DNA from: JAUIAI01 sp045106815
Lineage (GTDB): Bacteria > Pseudomonadota > Gammaproteobacteria > Burkholderiales > Burkholderiaceae_E
DNA: 64,000 nucleotides
NCBI GenBank assembly: GCA_045106815.1
Contig: JBGCFG010000056.1
Span: forward strand, 74,119-138,118
Direction: 5' to 3'
Below the pieces are notes generated by a model. It saw nothing but the letters and a program-made list of their open reading frames with translations, searched no databases and was not told the DNA's origin. This document shows positions 1-8,809 of this stretch, in pieces. The stretch's first letter is position 1. The number at the start of each line of letters is the position of its first letter. Made by a program: the position numbers and the translations under genes.

Positions 1-272
1 GTGTTTGGCACGGCGCCTCACACCTTCCCAGCTATCGGCCGTGATGGTAGCAAATCGCGCGTGGGCTATACTTTTGCGCGCATTATCAGCGGGCACTTTC
101 AGGTCTCTGACACCACTTCTAGAGATGTGCACATACCGATGGCCACCTCGCATGCAGGCCAACCGAATATCAGACCCAGTCAAAAACGGAATGGGAACGA
201 GCGCGAACAAGCACTGACGAGCTCTGACAAACGCGAAGAAACAAGCGCCAAGACACCTGGAATCAAGAAAAA
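1..272. other. Upstream region without a supported gene
   Basis: This stretch lies between the window edge and the polyamine gene. An open frame runs from position 1 to 291, but it overlaps the next gene's start and its translation shows no recognisable fold, so I do not call it. A TATACT hexamer at 67-72 could be a -10 element, but no convincing -35 lies 16-18 bases upstream. The 3' part presumably carries the promoter and leader of the fusion gene at 273. Confidence 0.4.
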
Positions 273-1523
273 ATGCAAGGACTTCATCTGACCGCTGATC
301 TTTATCATTGTCGCTGCGACGCTGACCTGCTGATCGTTGCCGGCAAATTGTCCGCGCTTTGCGACTCTTTGGTGAAGCAAGCGGGCCTGACAACGGTTGA
401 TGAGAAGTTTTTTACCTTCCCCGAGTATGAAGGTGAAGCCGGAGGCGTGACGGGCGCCGTTTTGCTGGCTGAATCGCACCTCGCACTACATACCTGGCCG
501 GAACGAGCAGGCGTTACGCTCGATGTCTATGTGTGTAACTTCACCACCGACAATTCAATGAAGGCCGAGCGCCTGCTCGACAATCTCATCATCGAATTTG
601 CCCCGGACAGCCAAAACACCAACCGCATTTTGCGCGGTTCCGCTGACCCCGAAAGCAAGGCCGATGAACTCCTGATCGAATGGCTCAACCCTTACTCGGC
701 TTACGGATATCGCGCGCTCAAGCGCCTGGAAACGACCCGCACGCCCTATCAGACCCTTGAAGTGTTTGACACGCCTCAGTTCGGTAAGTTATTTCGACTT
801 GATGGCTGTTACATGACGAGTGAGCGAGATGAGTTTTTCTACCACGAGCCCATCATTCATACGGCCGCGATCTCACATGCCCAGCCGAAAAGAGCGCTGG
901 TCATTGGCGGCGGCGATGGTGGTTCGAGCGAAGAACTGCTGAAGTATGAATCGATGGAGCGCGTTCTGATGGTCGAACTCGACCCGGACGTCGTGAGAGT
1001 GGCAAAGCAGTATCTGGACAAAGTCCATCGCGGGGCGTTCGATGACCCCCGTCTTGAAGTCAGGATTGGCGATGGCTATGAGTTTGTTGAAACAACTGAA
1101 GAACGCTTCGACCTGGTCGTGCTCGACCTGACCGACCCTGATACGCCAGCCCATGATCTATACACCCAGAAATTTTTTGAACTCATCAAGCGGGTAATGA
1201 ATGAAGGCGCATTTCTGACCTTGCATATCGGATCACCAATCTTCAAGCCCGAAGTGGTTGCCCGGCATGTCACCTCATTGAAAGCTGTGTTCAAGCATGT
1301 GCGACCCATGGGCGTCTACATTCCGCTATACGGTACTTATTGGGGGCTCGCCTGCGCATCGGATGAGATTGACCCGCTTACGCTATCGGCTGATGAAGTC
1401 GATAAGCGGATCAGTTCACGGAATATCGGCGACCTCGAGTTCTACAACGGCCAGATGCACCACGCCGTGTTTGCACTGCCAAACTACTACCGACGGATCG
1501 TTGACGGTGAACCCCAAGGGTGA
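273..1523 (+). CDS. Fused S-adenosylmethionine decarboxylase / spermidine synthase
   Basis: One 416-residue chain carries two consecutive steps of polyamine synthesis. Residues 1 to about 115 are a class 1B AdoMet decarboxylase. The self-cleavage site reads AESHLALHTWPE, with the pyruvoyl precursor Ser68, then His73 and Cys88. The spacings of 5 and 15 match Ser63/His68/Cys83 of the Thermotoga enzyme, so the decarboxylase looks active. Residues from about 130 are a spermidine synthase, with the AdoMet-binding GGGDGGSSEELLKY and the acidic LDLTDPD segment. The likely product is spermidine made from putrescine and decarboxylated AdoMet in the cytoplasm. Such fusions are known in scattered bacteria. 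The stop overlaps the GTG start of rsmE, so the two are probably co-transcribed. Confidence 0.9.
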   Translation: MQGLHLTADLYHCRCDADLLIVAGKLSALCDSLVKQAGLTTVDEKFFTFPEYEGEAGGVTGAVLLAESHLALHTWPERAGVTLDVYVCNFTTDNSMKAERLLDNLIIEFAPDSQNTNRILRGSADPESKADELLIEWLNPYSAYGYRALKRLETTRTPYQTLEVFDTPQFGKLFRLDGCYMTSERDEFFYHEPIIHTAAISHAQPKRALVIGGGDGGSSEELLKYESMERVLMVELDPDVVRVAKQYLDKVHRGAFDDPRLEVRIGDGYEFVETTEERFDLVVLDLTDPDTPAHDLYTQKFFELIKRVMNEGAFLTLHIGSPIFKPEVVARHVTSLKAVFKHVRPMGVYIPLYGTYWGLACASDEIDPLTLSADEVDKRISSRNIGDLEFYNGQMHHAVFALPNYYRRIVDGEPQG

Positions 1524-2293
1524 TCCCACGCGTTTACCTGCCGCCCGAAAGCCAGCAGCAGGCGCGGGTCGAACTTGATCCGGAGCAAAGCCTCTATCTT
1601 TGTCAGGCGCTTCGACTCAAGGCGGGTGAATCAATACAGGTGTTCGATGGGCTTGGCGGTCGTCGCAGTGCCAAGCTTGTCCAAGCTAACCGTAAATCCT
1701 GTGAGATCAGCCTGGGGCCTTCTGAAGCAGGTGTACCCGCTGGTCCGCTGAACATCACCCTCATTCAGGGGATCGCGCAGGGTGATCGGATGGACTGGGT
1801 GATCGAAAAAGCGGTTGAGCTCGGTGTGCGTTGCATCGTGCCAGTGCAAACCCGGCGAGCTCAGGTCAGGTTAAGCGATGATCGCGCAGGCAAGCGGGTA
1901 AAACATTGGCGACGGATCGCAGTTGCTGCCTGTCGACAGTCTGGGCGTGATGATCTGCCCGTCATTAAGCCGGTAAACGCATTGCGTGATGCGCTCGACG
2001 GATTTGCTCCCGCCTCTGGCCCCTCGGCGCACTTTGTTTTGCAGCCTGAAAGCCTTAGTCTGCTCAGTACCGCTGTGAATAAAAAAACGCCTGCCCCGCA
2101 AGCCGTGAGTCTACTTATTGGCCCGGAAAGCGGTCTAGCCGACGATGAAGTGCACCATGCGCGCGACCAGCAATGGCAGGCGGTGGGTCTTGGCCCAAGA
2201 GTGTTGCGAACAGAAACAGCCGGGCTCGTCGCGGTCTCCATCGTGCAGGCCGCATGGGGCGATTTGGCAAGCTGTGCCAAACCGTCAATCTGA
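1520..2293 (+). CDS. rsmE: 16S rRNA (uracil-1498-N3)-methyltransferase RsmE
   Basis: This 257-residue protein has the length and motifs of RsmE, a SPOUT-class methyltransferase that modifies U1498 of 16S rRNA. The N-terminal PUA-like part precedes a knotted catalytic domain. In that domain LLIGPESGL (around residue 196) and LGPRVLRTETAGL near the end form the AdoMet pocket. The start is GTG at 1520, which shares four bases with the stop of the upstream polyamine gene and indicates translational coupling. Family assignment is firm; the link to polyamine synthesis appears to be only positional. Confidence 0.9.
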   Translation: MIPRVYLPPESQQQARVELDPEQSLYLCQALRLKAGESIQVFDGLGGRRSAKLVQANRKSCEISLGPSEAGVPAGPLNITLIQGIAQGDRMDWVIEKAVELGVRCIVPVQTRRAQVRLSDDRAGKRVKHWRRIAVAACRQSGRDDLPVIKPVNALRDALDGFAPASGPSAHFVLQPESLSLLSTAVNKKTPAPQAVSLLIGPESGLADDEVHHARDQQWQAVGLGPRVLRTETAGLVAVSIVQAAWGDLASCAKPSI

Positions 2294-2373
2294 GCGGTTT
2301 AGGGCTTGTCTAGTCAGTCAGGTAGCGGGTATGTTCCGGGCTGGCAGTTATAAAACGAACGGAGAAGAACTCA

Positions 2374-2784
2374 ATGAACATCCTAAATACAGTTATGGGC
2401 GCTCTCGGCGGCGGTGGCGATAACAACCAACTGATGTCAGTGGTCATGGGAATGCTTAACGGCAACGAGAATGAAGAAGGCAACGCCATGGGCAACCTGC
2501 TTCAGCAATTCCAAGAGGGTGGCCTGGGCGACGCGGTGCAGTCCTGGCTGGGGTCCGGCGAGAACATGCCTATTTCAGCAGAGCAGTTGTCCAGCGTTTT
2601 TGGTTCAGAGAAAATCGCTGAAATTGCGCAGCAAGCAGGCGTTTCGACCGATGATATCTCTGGCCAGCTAGCCAACATGTTGCCTCAGGCAGTCGATAAA
2701 CTGACTCCCGATGGTGAAGTGCCGAGCGGTAGTCTGGACCTAGGGTCACTGGCATCCATGCTGGGCGGTATGCTGGGCAAATAA
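2374..2784 (+). CDS. YidB-like DUF937 protein
   Basis: This 136-residue protein has a Gly/Asn-rich start (MGALGGGGDNN), then a segment with a GLGDAVQSWLGSGENMPIS motif and repeated short helices. It ends in LGSLASMLGGMLGK. This is the pattern of the DUF937/YidB family, whose function is not established. No signal peptide or membrane segment is visible. A clear intrinsic terminator follows 22 bases after the stop, so it is the last gene of its transcript and probably a single-gene unit. Confidence 0.8.
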   Translation: MNILNTVMGALGGGGDNNQLMSVVMGMLNGNENEEGNAMGNLLQQFQEGGLGDAVQSWLGSGENMPISAEQLSSVFGSEKIAEIAQQAGVSTDDISGQLANMLPQAVDKLTPDGEVPSGSLDLGSLASMLGGMLGK

Positions 2785-2806
2785 GCTAGGACTCTCGTGC
2801 TCACCT

Positions 2807-2838
2807 AAAGGCGGCTTTCGGGCCGCCTTTTCTATTTT
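2807..2838 (+). terminator. Intrinsic terminator of the DUF937 gene
   Basis: A perfect 9-bp stem, AAAGGCGGC (2807-2815) with GCCGCCTTT (2822-2830), closes a 6-base loop and runs into TTCTATTTT. It lies between the DUF937 gene and the convergent barstar gene, so the A-rich left arm could also stop transcripts arriving from the other side. Confidence 0.9.
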
Positions 2839-3236
2839 GTGACGGAGTAGAAAACGCGAAAGCCGGTGTCATGATCGTCGAAGAAATCAGCCGCATCCCG
2901 GAAAACATCCAGCAAGGCGTTTCTCGATTTGGCATCAAACTCATCACCATCAGGCAATTTCTCAAGCACCATCAAAAAGCCTGGCTTGTCCGCTCGCCGA
3001 TCTGCCACCAGATCTGTCAGGCAATCGTAAAGGGCATCGAGGTTCATACCAAAATGCTCAGGCAGTCGAAAATCACGGCCGATAGCCGCCATCACCGACT
3101 TTTTGTCAGTTGCGACAGAACAATCTGCATGTAAAAACACCTGATCTGCCGCCTCAGCAGCGCGCACCAAAGCGGGCAGGTCATAAGCATTGAGGGGCAG
3201 GACAGCTTGTTGAGGGATATTCGAAAGCAGACTCAT
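2832..3236 (-). CDS. Barstar-family RNase inhibitor
   Basis: This 134-residue protein has the barstar signature: LPEHFGMNLDALYDCLTDL resembles the barstar helix that plugs the active site of barnase-type RNases, with the two helix aspartates present. It lacks a signal peptide and should stay in the cytoplasm. Its start overlaps the stop of the secreted RNase gene upstream by four bases (ATGA). The inhibitor is therefore made from the same transcript and protects the cell from RNase before export. Assignment is strong from both sequence and neighbour. Confidence 0.88.
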   Translation of the reverse strand: MSLLSNIPQQAVLPLNAYDLPALVRAAEAADQVFLHADCSVATDKKSVMAAIGRDFRLPEHFGMNLDALYDCLTDLVADRRADKPGFLMVLEKLPDGDEFDAKSRNALLDVFRDAADFFDDHDTGFRVFYSVTK

Positions 3237-3658
3237 CGGTCATCCTCGGCAATGAGCCGGAAACTGTCATAGTGATCGTCGGTGTAGTACATCCGATTCG
3301 GTGCCTTTCTGGGCCCGCCCGCCACAATGCGGCGCGCCCCGCGGTGATTCAGGCCGGGGGTGTCAACCGTGTACTCACGATAGTAGCCGCGCTCTTTTTG
3401 GGGCAGGCGCTTTTCACGGTTTTGAAAGACCGTGCCATCTTTCTTGTAGGGAAATGGTCCGCCCTGTCGGATCAGGGTCAGCGTCTGTTTGGCCTGTACA
3501 GGCAGCGAAGCTTCGGCAATCGTGTTTGAGTTGCCGCGCTGTGCCTGGCTGGAAGACGTCGGCGAAGCGCCCTGATCACCACCAGGGGGAGTGCCAAGAT
3601 AGCTGACAGCAGCAATCGCAAGCGCGACGACCAGGGTAATAAGTCTTGATTTGCTCAT
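3233..3658 (-). CDS. Secreted guanyl-specific ribonuclease, RNase Sa/barnase type
   Basis: This 141-residue protein starts with a hydrophobic export signal (residues 5-22) and a low-complexity Ser/Gln linker. A compact domain from about residue 53 closely tracks RNase Sa: VFQNREKRLP, GYYREYTVDTPG, RGARRIVAG and YYTDDHYDSFRLI. The catalytic residues should be Glu95, Arg110 and His129, matching Glu54, Arg69 and His85 of RNase Sa. All are present, so the enzyme should be active. It cleaves RNA after guanosine outside the cytoplasm. The next gene encodes its barstar inhibitor with a 4-base overlap. The role could be nutrient RNA breakdown or competition; nothing here links it to a secretion system or polymorphic toxin. 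Confidence 0.88.
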   Translation of the reverse strand: MSKSRLITLVVALAIAAVSYLGTPPGGDQGASPTSSSQAQRGNSNTIAEASLPVQAKQTLTLIRQGGPFPYKKDGTVFQNREKRLPQKERGYYREYTVDTPGLNHRGARRIVAGGPRKAPNRMYYTDDHYDSFRLIAEDDR

Positions 3659-3766
3659 CGCCCCATCCTAATGCACTTTCGAACCGGTGCATCGATTCAG
3701 GCGAAATAAATCAATCGCTACAAGCGCCCACACTCTGCTGGCATGGTCATAACTTGCAACGACTTG

Positions 3767-6100
3767 TTAAACCGGAATCTGCTCGTCTGCGGCTATCTCA
3801 TCCGCAAAAGTCAACGTGTTGGCGTCAAGCGCATCTGAACCATCACGCTCTTCATTCGAGCGATCAGGGGGCAAAGGCTTGCCGCCGACGGATTCAATCG
3901 CGCGATCAATTGATGCTTTGTCCTCAATTCGGACAAGTTCGCCATCATCGAGCATCTGGGCAAACTCTTCTCGATCAAAGGATTGTGCGAAGTCAGGAAA
4001 TCGAGATAACGCAAACAACTTACGCGCCGGGCTGATAAAGGCCAGCTTGACCGCAAACGGTGCAATGCCTTCGATTCGTAACTCAAACCGTTGCCCACGT
4101 TTGAGCGAATCCAAACTCACACCGCTACTGCGCACGGTTGGTGCAGGTGCTTGCTCCGCCGGCCGTTCCAGCCCGCCAATGAAATGAACCGAACCGTCTT
4201 CCTTCATAGTGATCGGAGCATCCGCCCGGTGAGCCGAGCGCTCAGCCTGTTTCGCCTCGTCAATGATGCGGGTGTGCCATTTCATCAACTCATCGAAAAA
4301 CCGGGTGTGCTGACCGTCCTGAGCGTCAATTGATTTGAGCCCCTCAACAATCCCCATGATCATTTTGGGGAGCATGACGGCCATCTTGCGCACTTCGCCG
4401 CCAGCCTTGGGGCCAATCGACCAAATGAGCTTTTCAGCGATTTCAAGTCGCTCTGACCAGAGTCCCTCTGAGCCAAGGCGATGATCTTCCAAACGCGCCG
4501 CAACCATGACTTCCAGCCACCACTCATCCAGGAAAGACTGAACGAACTCCGGCGTCAGCATATCGGCCCGAGCCTTGAGCTCAGCGCTCGCCTGATCGCG
4601 GGCAAGCGTTTCGATTTCATCCAATTCGGTATCGCGCGCAAGATCAGCGAGTTTCATCGCCCGCCGTTCGTTCTCAGCTGCTTCCAGTAAAGCCAGCTTG
4701 TCGACACCATTCTCGAAAACGCGCAAATCACGGTCAAACTCGGCCAGCACCCAATCAATCAACTCGATCAGGCCGCGCGTAAAGTGACTGTCTTCTGCAG
4801 TGTCCGTCTCTGGATCGCAACTGATATCAGTGGTGCGATCAATCATCCGGCGCATCGGATGCTGGCGAGACGCAAAGAAACTGCGATCCAACAGCGCTGC
4901 TTTGACGGCTACAACTTGCAGACGCAACAATTGCTGCTTGATGATCGCCGGAATGCGGGGGTCTTGCTCAAGAAACCCAAAGATCAGCGAAACGATCTCG
5001 ACCGTGAGTTTGTCAAGCGGCGAACCCATTTCACGGGTTTGTTCCGATAGGTCTCGAAGCCCCTCCGGCTGCGCGTGTGACTCATCCGTTTCCAGCGTCT
5101 GGATATTGTCGAGTGCACTAATGAGGTTTGCCTCGGGCTCTGGCATCGGCAGATCAGCCACGCCGAAGTTCTTCGGCTCGGTCAGCATCTGAACGGCAGA
5201 GCTGCGGGCCTCCTGACCACCGGCGGCTACTTCCTTGGCCAGGACATCCAGAATCGCTTCGCGTTTTTCCTTGTCTTTTGGCAGTAAGAAGCTCTCACCC
5301 TCTTCGCCCATCGCCTTTTCGACTGCCTGATCAGCCGGTTGCTCGCCTTCTTTATACGGCTTGCCTGTATCCGGATTAATCGCAACCCGAGGCTTGATCT
5401 TTGGCAATACCTGACTCGCGCGCAGGTGCTCGTTAACTGACAGGTAAACCGTGTTCAGTTGTGAAGCCACGTGTGGAGCGAATGCCTCGAGCAAGGCCGT
5501 CTTGACCTCAGTTTCTCCGTCTATCTGATCAACAGACGCCTTCAGCGCTTCAAAAACTGCCTCAGGGGCAGCAGGCTGTTCGTCTTCATCAAACCACTCA
5601 CGGCCAACCAGGGCGGCCAGGCGGGCTCTCATCCCAAGGACTTGCTCCGGGTCGAGTTTGCCGCGCGCGCGTTCAATGAGTTGTTGAACCTTCAGGCGAT
5701 CTCGCATGAGGCTCTCATCGACCAGAGACAATTCAACTTCATCAGTATCGCTGTCTACCGGTAAGGCCGACGTTCCCATCAATCGCTTTTGAAACAGGTC
5801 AGCGAAAGACTGGCGAAACTGACCTTCAATTTCGGCACTATGCTGGGTGATCAGATTCACCGCGTCGAGCAGAGCTCTCTGCTCGGTCGGTTCTTTAGCG
5901 CTGGAGGCTGCTTCGTTCAGCTCCAGACTCATTTTGTTCAGCGCATCGCTGATGACTTCGCTCAGCCGGTTGACGACGCTATTCCTGCTTTCGCGCAGCA
6001 GCTCATTGCGACGCGACTGGGGAATATCCAGTTCATCAATGACAGGAGCGGTCAACCCGGTATTGGTATCGCCTCCTACTTCTTCGGTTTCAACATGCAT
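3767..6100 (-). CDS. DUF1631 family protein
   Basis: This large, charged, mostly helical cytoplasmic protein of 777 residues starts at the ATG at 6100. An upstream in-frame TTG at 6166 would add 22 residues that look out of place, and neither start has a strong ribosome-binding site. The RRNELLRESRNSVVNRLSEVIS N-terminal region, the long helical middle and the GQRFELRIEG segment near the C-terminus fit DUF1631, a proteobacterial family of unknown function sometimes mislabelled thymidine phosphorylase. A PilZ-like beta segment near the end (RGQRFELR, FAVKLAFISP) suggests a ligand-binding tail, but this is inference. Confidence 0.75.
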   Translation of the reverse strand: MHVETEEVGGDTNTGLTAPVIDELDIPQSRRNELLRESRNSVVNRLSEVISDALNKMSLELNEAASSAKEPTEQRALLDAVNLITQHSAEIEGQFRQSFADLFQKRLMGTSALPVDSDTDEVELSLVDESLMRDRLKVQQLIERARGKLDPEQVLGMRARLAALVGREWFDEDEQPAAPEAVFEALKASVDQIDGETEVKTALLEAFAPHVASQLNTVYLSVNEHLRASQVLPKIKPRVAINPDTGKPYKEGEQPADQAVEKAMGEEGESFLLPKDKEKREAILDVLAKEVAAGGQEARSSAVQMLTEPKNFGVADLPMPEPEANLISALDNIQTLETDESHAQPEGLRDLSEQTREMGSPLDKLTVEIVSLIFGFLEQDPRIPAIIKQQLLRLQVVAVKAALLDRSFFASRQHPMRRMIDRTTDISCDPETDTAEDSHFTRGLIELIDWVLAEFDRDLRVFENGVDKLALLEAAENERRAMKLADLARDTELDEIETLARDQASAELKARADMLTPEFVQSFLDEWWLEVMVAARLEDHRLGSEGLWSERLEIAEKLIWSIGPKAGGEVRKMAVMLPKMIMGIVEGLKSIDAQDGQHTRFFDELMKWHTRIIDEAKQAERSAHRADAPITMKEDGSVHFIGGLERPAEQAPAPTVRSSGVSLDSLKRGQRFELRIEGIAPFAVKLAFISPARKLFALSRFPDFAQSFDREEFAQMLDDGELVRIEDKASIDRAIESVGGKPLPPDRSNEERDGSDALDANTLTFADEIAADEQIPV

Positions 6101-6251
6101 GGCGGTCAGAGCAACAAAATAGACAAGCTGGCCTGACACACTACGAAGGACACTGTTACGGGTCAATAACGCTCAGCCAGTCGGTCACCCGGCGAGCGAA
6201 GTCGGCCGACCAACGGTCGACTCATGCGCACCAACGAGTCACCCCAAACGC

Positions 6252-8543
6252 CTATTTCGCGAGTCGCTGACTGCGAACGTCGACAGCTGTCCAGGCTGTC
6301 ATGTTCACGATTCGACGAACCGTCGCTGACGGCGTCAGGATGTGGACTGGCTGGGCTGCACCAAGCAGGACAGGCCCAACGGCCACATTCTGTCCGGCCG
6401 CGGCTTTGAGCAGGTTATAAGAGATGTTGGCGGCATCCAGATCGGGAAGGACGAGCAGGTTCGCCTGCCCCTTCAAGCTTGCTCGGGGCATCATCGCGTG
6501 TAGTTGCTGAGCATTTAACGCAGCATCGCCGTGCATCTCTCCGTCTACTTCCAGATCAGGCGCCCGTTCGCGAACCAGGGCTAGGGCCTGACGCACCTTC
6601 TGTGCGCTTGGGTGCATGGAAGACCCAAAATTGGAGTGTGAAAGCATGGCCACCCTGGCCGGCATACCGAATCGTTGCAATTCTTCTGCGGCCATGATCG
6701 TAAGCTCGGCCAGTTCATGTGCGTTAGGGGCGTGGTTCACATGCGTGTCGACCAGTGTTACCTGTTGACCTGGCAGCATCAGCGTGTTCATAGCGCCATA
6801 AACCGTTGCGCCCGGACGTTTACCAATCACTTGATCGATAAAGTGCAGATGCTCGCTGAACGCACCGAAGGTTCCACAGACCATGCCATCGGCCTCACCC
6901 CGATGAATCATCATCGACCCGATGAGCGTGTGGCGTCGTCGCATCTCAGTGCGCGCCAATTGCTCCGTAACACCGCGCCTGTCGGTGAGCTCATGATAGG
7001 CCTGCCAGTATTCGCGGTACCGCTCATCTCGATCAGGATTAACAAGCTCAAATTCTTGGTCTGGGCGAATCCTCAGGCCATAGCGCTCGATGTTCATTTG
7101 GACAACTGCTGGTCGACCAATGATGATCGGCCGTGCGATACCCTCATCAGAAACCACCTGTACAGCGCGCAAAACTCTTTCATCTTCGCCTTCGGCAAAT
7201 ACCACCCGCGCGTCGGGTGCATTGCGGGCGGAAGCAAAGATGGGCTTCATGAAGTTGCCCGAGTGATAAACGAACTGTTGTAACTGTGTACGGTACACAT
7301 CGAAGTCGTCGATGGGCCGCTTGGCAACGCCACTGTCCATCGCGGCCTTCGCCACCGCGGGCGCTATTAGCGCTATCAGGCGCGGATCAAACGGCTTGGG
7401 AATCAGGTGCTCCGGACCAAAAGAAGACGCCCCGCTGCCATAAGCTGCTGTGACGAGATCGGATTGCTCGGCACGCGCCAACTCAGCCACCGCGTTTACC
7501 GCTGCTATCTCCATTTGACGGTTGATCGTGGTGGCGCCCACATCCAGCGCGCCGCGAAAAATGAAAGGGAAGCACAGGACGTTGTTGACCTGGTTCGGGT
7601 AATCCGTGCGCCCGGTGGCGATCACGGCATCGTCGCGAACTTTGCGCACGTCTTCTGGCAGGATTTCCGGATTAGGGTTGGCCAGCGCAAAGATGATCGG
7701 ACTCGCTGCCATCGTCGCGACCATTTCCGGCTTCAAGACGCCGCCGGCTGACAAGCCCAGAAACGCATCGGCCCCTTCAATGACTTGTGCCAGGGTTCGA
7801 TGATCGCTGGCTTGAGCGTATCTGGCCTTCTTCTCATCCATCAGGACAGTGCGGCCCTCGTAGACAAGCCCCTCAATATCTGTCACCCAGATATTCTCGA
7901 GCGGCATGCCCAGATCAACCAGCAAATCCAGACAGGCTAGCGCGGCCGCGCCGGCACCCGAGACAACAAGCTTGATGTCAGCAACCTTTTTCCCCACCAC
8001 CCTCAGACCATTCAGCATCGCTGCGCCGACCACAATCGCAGTGCCATGCTGATCATCATGAAACACCGGTATCGACATCCGCTCGCGAAGCTTCTTCTCG
8101 ACATAAAAGCAATCTGGCGCCTTGATGTCTTCGAGGTTGACACCACCAAACGTGGGCTCGAGCGCAGCAATCACATCAACCAGTTTGTCCAGATCAGTCT
8201 CATCAACCTCAAGATCAAACACATCAATGCCAGCGAACTTCTTAAACAGAACCGCCTTGCCTTCCATCACGGGTTTGGAGGCAAGTGCGCCAATGTCGCC
8301 AAGCCCTAGTACCGCAGTGCCATTCGTCACCACCGCCACCAGATTCCCACGAGCCGTGTATTTGAATGCATTGTCAGCATCCGCAACGATCTCCTCGCAT
8401 GCGGCGGCGACACCAGGCGAATAGGCAAGCGCCAAATCGCGTTGGTTAGTCAGACTCTTGGTGGGGGTCACCGATATCTTGCCGGGCTGTCCACTCTGGT
8501 GATAGTCAAGCGCGGCCTGACGCAGCTGGGGGTCCATTGGCAT
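6252..8543 (-). CDS. maeB: NADP-dependent malic enzyme with phosphotransacetylase-like C-terminus
   Basis: This 763-residue protein is a two-domain MaeB. Residues 1 to about 430 form the malic enzyme: LALAYSPGVA near the start, GLGDIGALASKPVMEGKAVL, the metal/substrate stretch PVFHDDQHGTA, and the nucleotide-binding VVSGAGAAALA. The remainder resembles phosphotransacetylase (AEGEDERVLRA, GMVCGTF) and is normally regulatory. It oxidatively decarboxylates malate to pyruvate, giving NADPH. The gene faces away from zwf across 266 bases that contain two HexR-like palindromes. The distal one (8676-8690) could act on maeB. Length and motifs are complete. Confidence 0.93.
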   Translation of the reverse strand: MPMDPQLRQAALDYHQSGQPGKISVTPTKSLTNQRDLALAYSPGVAAACEEIVADADNAFKYTARGNLVAVVTNGTAVLGLGDIGALASKPVMEGKAVLFKKFAGIDVFDLEVDETDLDKLVDVIAALEPTFGGVNLEDIKAPDCFYVEKKLRERMSIPVFHDDQHGTAIVVGAAMLNGLRVVGKKVADIKLVVSGAGAAALACLDLLVDLGMPLENIWVTDIEGLVYEGRTVLMDEKKARYAQASDHRTLAQVIEGADAFLGLSAGGVLKPEMVATMAASPIIFALANPNPEILPEDVRKVRDDAVIATGRTDYPNQVNNVLCFPFIFRGALDVGATTINRQMEIAAVNAVAELARAEQSDLVTAAYGSGASSFGPEHLIPKPFDPRLIALIAPAVAKAAMDSGVAKRPIDDFDVYRTQLQQFVYHSGNFMKPIFASARNAPDARVVFAEGEDERVLRAVQVVSDEGIARPIIIGRPAVVQMNIERYGLRIRPDQEFELVNPDRDERYREYWQAYHELTDRRGVTEQLARTEMRRRHTLIGSMMIHRGEADGMVCGTFGAFSEHLHFIDQVIGKRPGATVYGAMNTLMLPGQQVTLVDTHVNHAPNAHELAELTIMAAEELQRFGMPARVAMLSHSNFGSSMHPSAQKVRQALALVRERAPDLEVDGEMHGDAALNAQQLHAMMPRASLKGQANLLVLPDLDAANISYNLLKAAAGQNVAVGPVLLGAAQPVHILTPSATVRRIVNMTAWTAVDVRSQRLAK

Positions 8544-8675
8544 GGTTGTTTCCGGGTTTAGGCTCTATCGAGGCAGGCAAACGATAATCCGATGCCTGGA
8601 CGTGACAGCATTCTATGCCCGTTGGGGCCGGCCCTGACGGCTCAGCAAAAAAAACCAAGCAGCGCTTCCGCACCA

Positions 8676-8690
8676 AGTAATTTACTTACA
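8676..8690. promoter_or_regulatory. HexR-like operator between maeB and zwf (distal)
   Basis: On the minus strand the 15 bases read TGTAAGTAAATTACT, 13 of 15 matches to the HexR consensus TGTAATTAAATTACA as I remember it. The site lies 133 bases upstream of maeB and 120 bases upstream of zwf, so it could serve either gene. No maeB promoter was clear to me. Confidence 0.55.
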
Positions 8691-8742
8691 AACCGTTTTT
8701 AGCCCCTGCCCCCGAAAACGAGTACAGACTGACACATCGACT

Positions 8743-8771
8743 TTGACGATCATGCCGACGAGCGGGATAAT
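8743..8771 (+). promoter_or_regulatory. Promoter of zwf
   Basis: TTGACG (8743-8748) and GATAAT (8766-8771) are separated by exactly 17 bases, a near-consensus sigma-70 promoter. It lies 38 bases before the zwf start and directly abuts the proximal HexR palindrome. Confidence 0.8.
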
Positions 8772-8773
8772 GC

Positions 8774-8788
8774 TGTAATTAAATTACC
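8774..8788 (+). promoter_or_regulatory. HexR operator at the zwf start site
   Basis: TGTAATTAAATTACC matches the HexR consensus at 14 of 15 positions. It begins two bases after the -10 hexamer, so it should cover the transcription start. A bound HexR would block zwf-hexR transcription, giving autoregulation relieved by KDPG in the known systems. Confidence 0.8.
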
Positions 8789-8809
8789 TCACAGATAGGA
8801 TACTGGCGC

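Noticed and set aside
1..291. Open frame of 96 codons at the window start
   Set aside because: It overlaps the fusion gene's start, is low in coding character and shows no recognisable motif.
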